The notes beneath the pieces are model-generated. The model did no database searches. It saw only the letters and a program-made list of their open reading frames with translations, and was not told the DNA's origin. Made by a program: the position numbers and the translations under genes. A stretch of DNA of 64,000 bases from Candidatus Aalborgicola danicus (lineage in GTDB: Bacteria > Pseudomonadota > Gammaproteobacteria > Burkholderiales > Burkholderiaceae_C), in the NCBI GenBank assembly GCA_016703945.1, contig JADJBC010000010.1, positions 1 to 64,000 on the forward strand, written 5' to 3'. Shown one piece after another: positions 62,389 to 64,000 of this stretch. How positions within the stretch are numbered: the stretch's first letter is position 1; each line of letters starts with the position of its first letter.

Positions 62389-64000
62389 TTGACACCACCG
62401 CCCACACCCGATGATGCCAAAGCCGCTGGTTTTCCGATTGTGGGCATTGGTGCATCCGCTGGCGGCCTGGCTGCGTTTGCCGCGTTTTTCTCGGGCATGC
62501 CCGCCGAAGCGGACCCTGGCATGGCCTTTGTGCTGGTGCAGCACCTGGCGCCCGACCATAACAGCCTGCTGACCGAGCTGCTGCAACGCACCACCCGCAT
62601 GAAAGTGGTGGAGGTGACAGACGGCATGCCGGTGCACATCAACTGTGTCTACATCATTCCACCCAACCGCGACATGGCGTTTTTTGAACGGTGCCCTGCA
62701 CTTGCTGGAGCCCACAGCGGCACGCGGCCACCGCCTGCCAATTGACTACCTGTTCAGTTCGCTGGCACAAGACCAGCATGAGCGGGCCATTGGTATTGTG
62801 ATGTCGGGCACCGGCAGCGACGGCACACTGGGCGTGCGCGCCATCAAAGACGGTGGTGGCATGGTCATGGCGCAGAACCCCGCCTCGTGTGAGTTTGATT
62901 CCATGCCGCGCAGTGCATTGGCCACGGGTTTTGTCGACTACGAGTTGCCACCCGCCGAAATGCCCGCCCAGTTGATGGCCTATACCAGCCATGCCTTTGG
63001 CAGACCACCGCGCAGCGCGTCGGCGGCGACGGTGGCGCTGCCGCAGTCGGAGAGCGCGCTGAAGAAGATCTTTATTCTGTTGCGCGCCCAGACCGGTCAC
63101 GATTTCTCGCAGTACAAACCTACCACCATCTACCGCCGCATCGAGCGGCGCATGGCCGTGCACCAGGTGGAGACGCTGGACGCCTATGTGCAGTACCTGC
63201 AGCAAACGGCCTCCGAGGTGGAGGCCCTGTTTCGCGACATCTTGATTGGTGTCACCAATTTTTTCCGCGACCCCGATGCCTTTGCGGCGTTGGAGTCGCA
63301 GGTCATTCCCAAACTGTTTGACGGCAAGCCCGCAGGCTCGGTGGTGCGGGTCTGGGCCGCAGGTTGCTCCACCGGCGAGGAAGCCTTTTCCATCGCCATC
63401 CTGCTGCAAGAGCGGCTGGAGGTATTGAAGCAAAACTACCGGGTCCAGGTGTTTGCCACCGACATCGACAGCCGTGCAATCGCCATTGCACGCTCCGGGC
63501 TTTACCCCGCCAGCATTGCGCAGGACATAACACCCGAGCGTTTGTCACGCTTCTTTACCCCCGAGGCCGATGGCACCGCCTACCGCGTGCACAAGGGCAT
63601 TCGGGACCTGCTGGTGTTCTCCGAACAAGACCTGATCAAAGACCCGCCTTTTTCCAAGCTCGACCTGATCAGCTGCCGCAACCTGATGATTTACCTGGGT
63701 GCGGATTTGCAAAAAAATTGATCGCGCTGTTTCACTATGCGCTGAACCCTGGCGGCTTTTTGTTTCTGGGCACCTCGGAGACGGTGGGTGACTTTGCCGA
63801 CCTGTTTGCAACATTGGAGCGCAAGGCCAAGCTGTACCAGCGCAAAGAAGACTTCCAGGGCGCCCAGCGCGCTGCGCTGGGGCGCTTTTTGTCGCCCCCC
63901 AAACCCAAGGATGCCAGCCCCGCACTGGCGCTGGGTGGCCTGAACTACGGGGCCAAACTGTCGTTGCGCGAGTTGACCGAACAGACCCTGCTGCTGCAGG
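62389..64000 (+). pseudogene. CheB-CheR fusion protein (methylesterase/methyltransferase), two frameshifts, 3' end outside window
   Basis: The CheB-like part (FPIVGIGASAGGLAAFAAFF, AFVLVQHLAPDHNSLLTELL, GIVMSGTGSDGTLGVRAIKD) precedes the CheR-like part (LLRAQTGHDFSQYKPTTIYR, VWAAGCSTGEEAFSIAILLQ, VFATDIDSRAIAIARSGLYP). Frames change near 62685, where six T residues replace five (DMAFLNGALHLLEP), and near 63711, where seven A residues replace eight (LQKKLIALFHYAL). Both are homopolymer length differences, so the gene is probably intact in the cell. TTG at 62389 with AGGAG upstream is the start. Such fusions usually carry C-terminal PAS domains and sometimes a kinase, which would be outside the window. 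Confidence 0.88.

Overview
The window looks like chromosomal DNA of a betaproteobacterium of the Comamonadaceae, most like Rhodoferax. This is inferred from high-GC codon use, the protein families present (SlmA-like regulator near argB, a PHB depolymerase-type esterase, a FadN-type beta-oxidation set) and a dispersed short repeat. No rRNA, tRNA, CRISPR array or prophage was recognised.

Layout. 1-2489: decayed DNA methyltransferase, then two toxin-antitoxin loci in which both toxins are ruined and both antitoxins are intact. 2498-10921: LysR regulator, GAF plus degenerate GGDEF protein, TonB-like protein, secreted isoamylase, and a tight glcD-lrgA-lrgB operon that suggests glycolate (or lactate-type) uptake and oxidation. 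11028-20841: a 1399-residue PhnD-PAS-GAF-GGDEF-EAL-CZB cyclic-di-GMP protein, a 1326-residue serralysin-like RTX protease, and a secreted Ig-like protein. 20959-22901: divergent LysR regulator and fatty acid hydroxylase-family membrane protein.

22950-33178: a minus-strand fatty-acid (acyl-CoA) degradation cluster. Read in transcription order it is TetR, acyl-CoA dehydrogenase, DUF2147, 3-hydroxyacyl-CoA dehydrogenase/enoyl-CoA hydratase, DUF4442 thioesterase-like, thiolase, acyl-CoA thioesterase, enoyl-CoA hydratase, SDR. A near-perfect 24-bp palindrome lies in front of tetR, and a 58-bp tandem repeat lies inside the cluster. 33288-43214: slmA-like regulator, secreted beta-propeller protein, two-component system, argB, Kef-type antiporter, MlaF-like ATPase, PhyH-type dioxygenase. 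43253-49739: solute-binding proteins and small envelope or stress proteins. 50333-53274: PHB depolymerase-like gene hit at its 3' end by a 1908-bp IS1634-type element with 19-bp inverted repeats and a 6-bp target duplication. 53321-64000: DUF885 peptidase-like protein, beta/gamma-crystallin protein, nucleotidyltransferase, PRC-barrel, CsbD and glycine-zipper proteins, a hybrid histidine kinase and the start of a CheB-CheR fusion.

Two cross-cutting observations matter most. First, at least eight copies of a roughly 60-bp repeat occur, and three lie in frame inside unrelated protein genes; two of these encode the same peptide (AHVxIAKxAxT). Second, many reading frames are broken by single-base changes, mostly in homopolymers and concentrated after 50 kb. 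These look more like sequence errors than biological decay, so pseudogene calls in that part should be treated as provisional.
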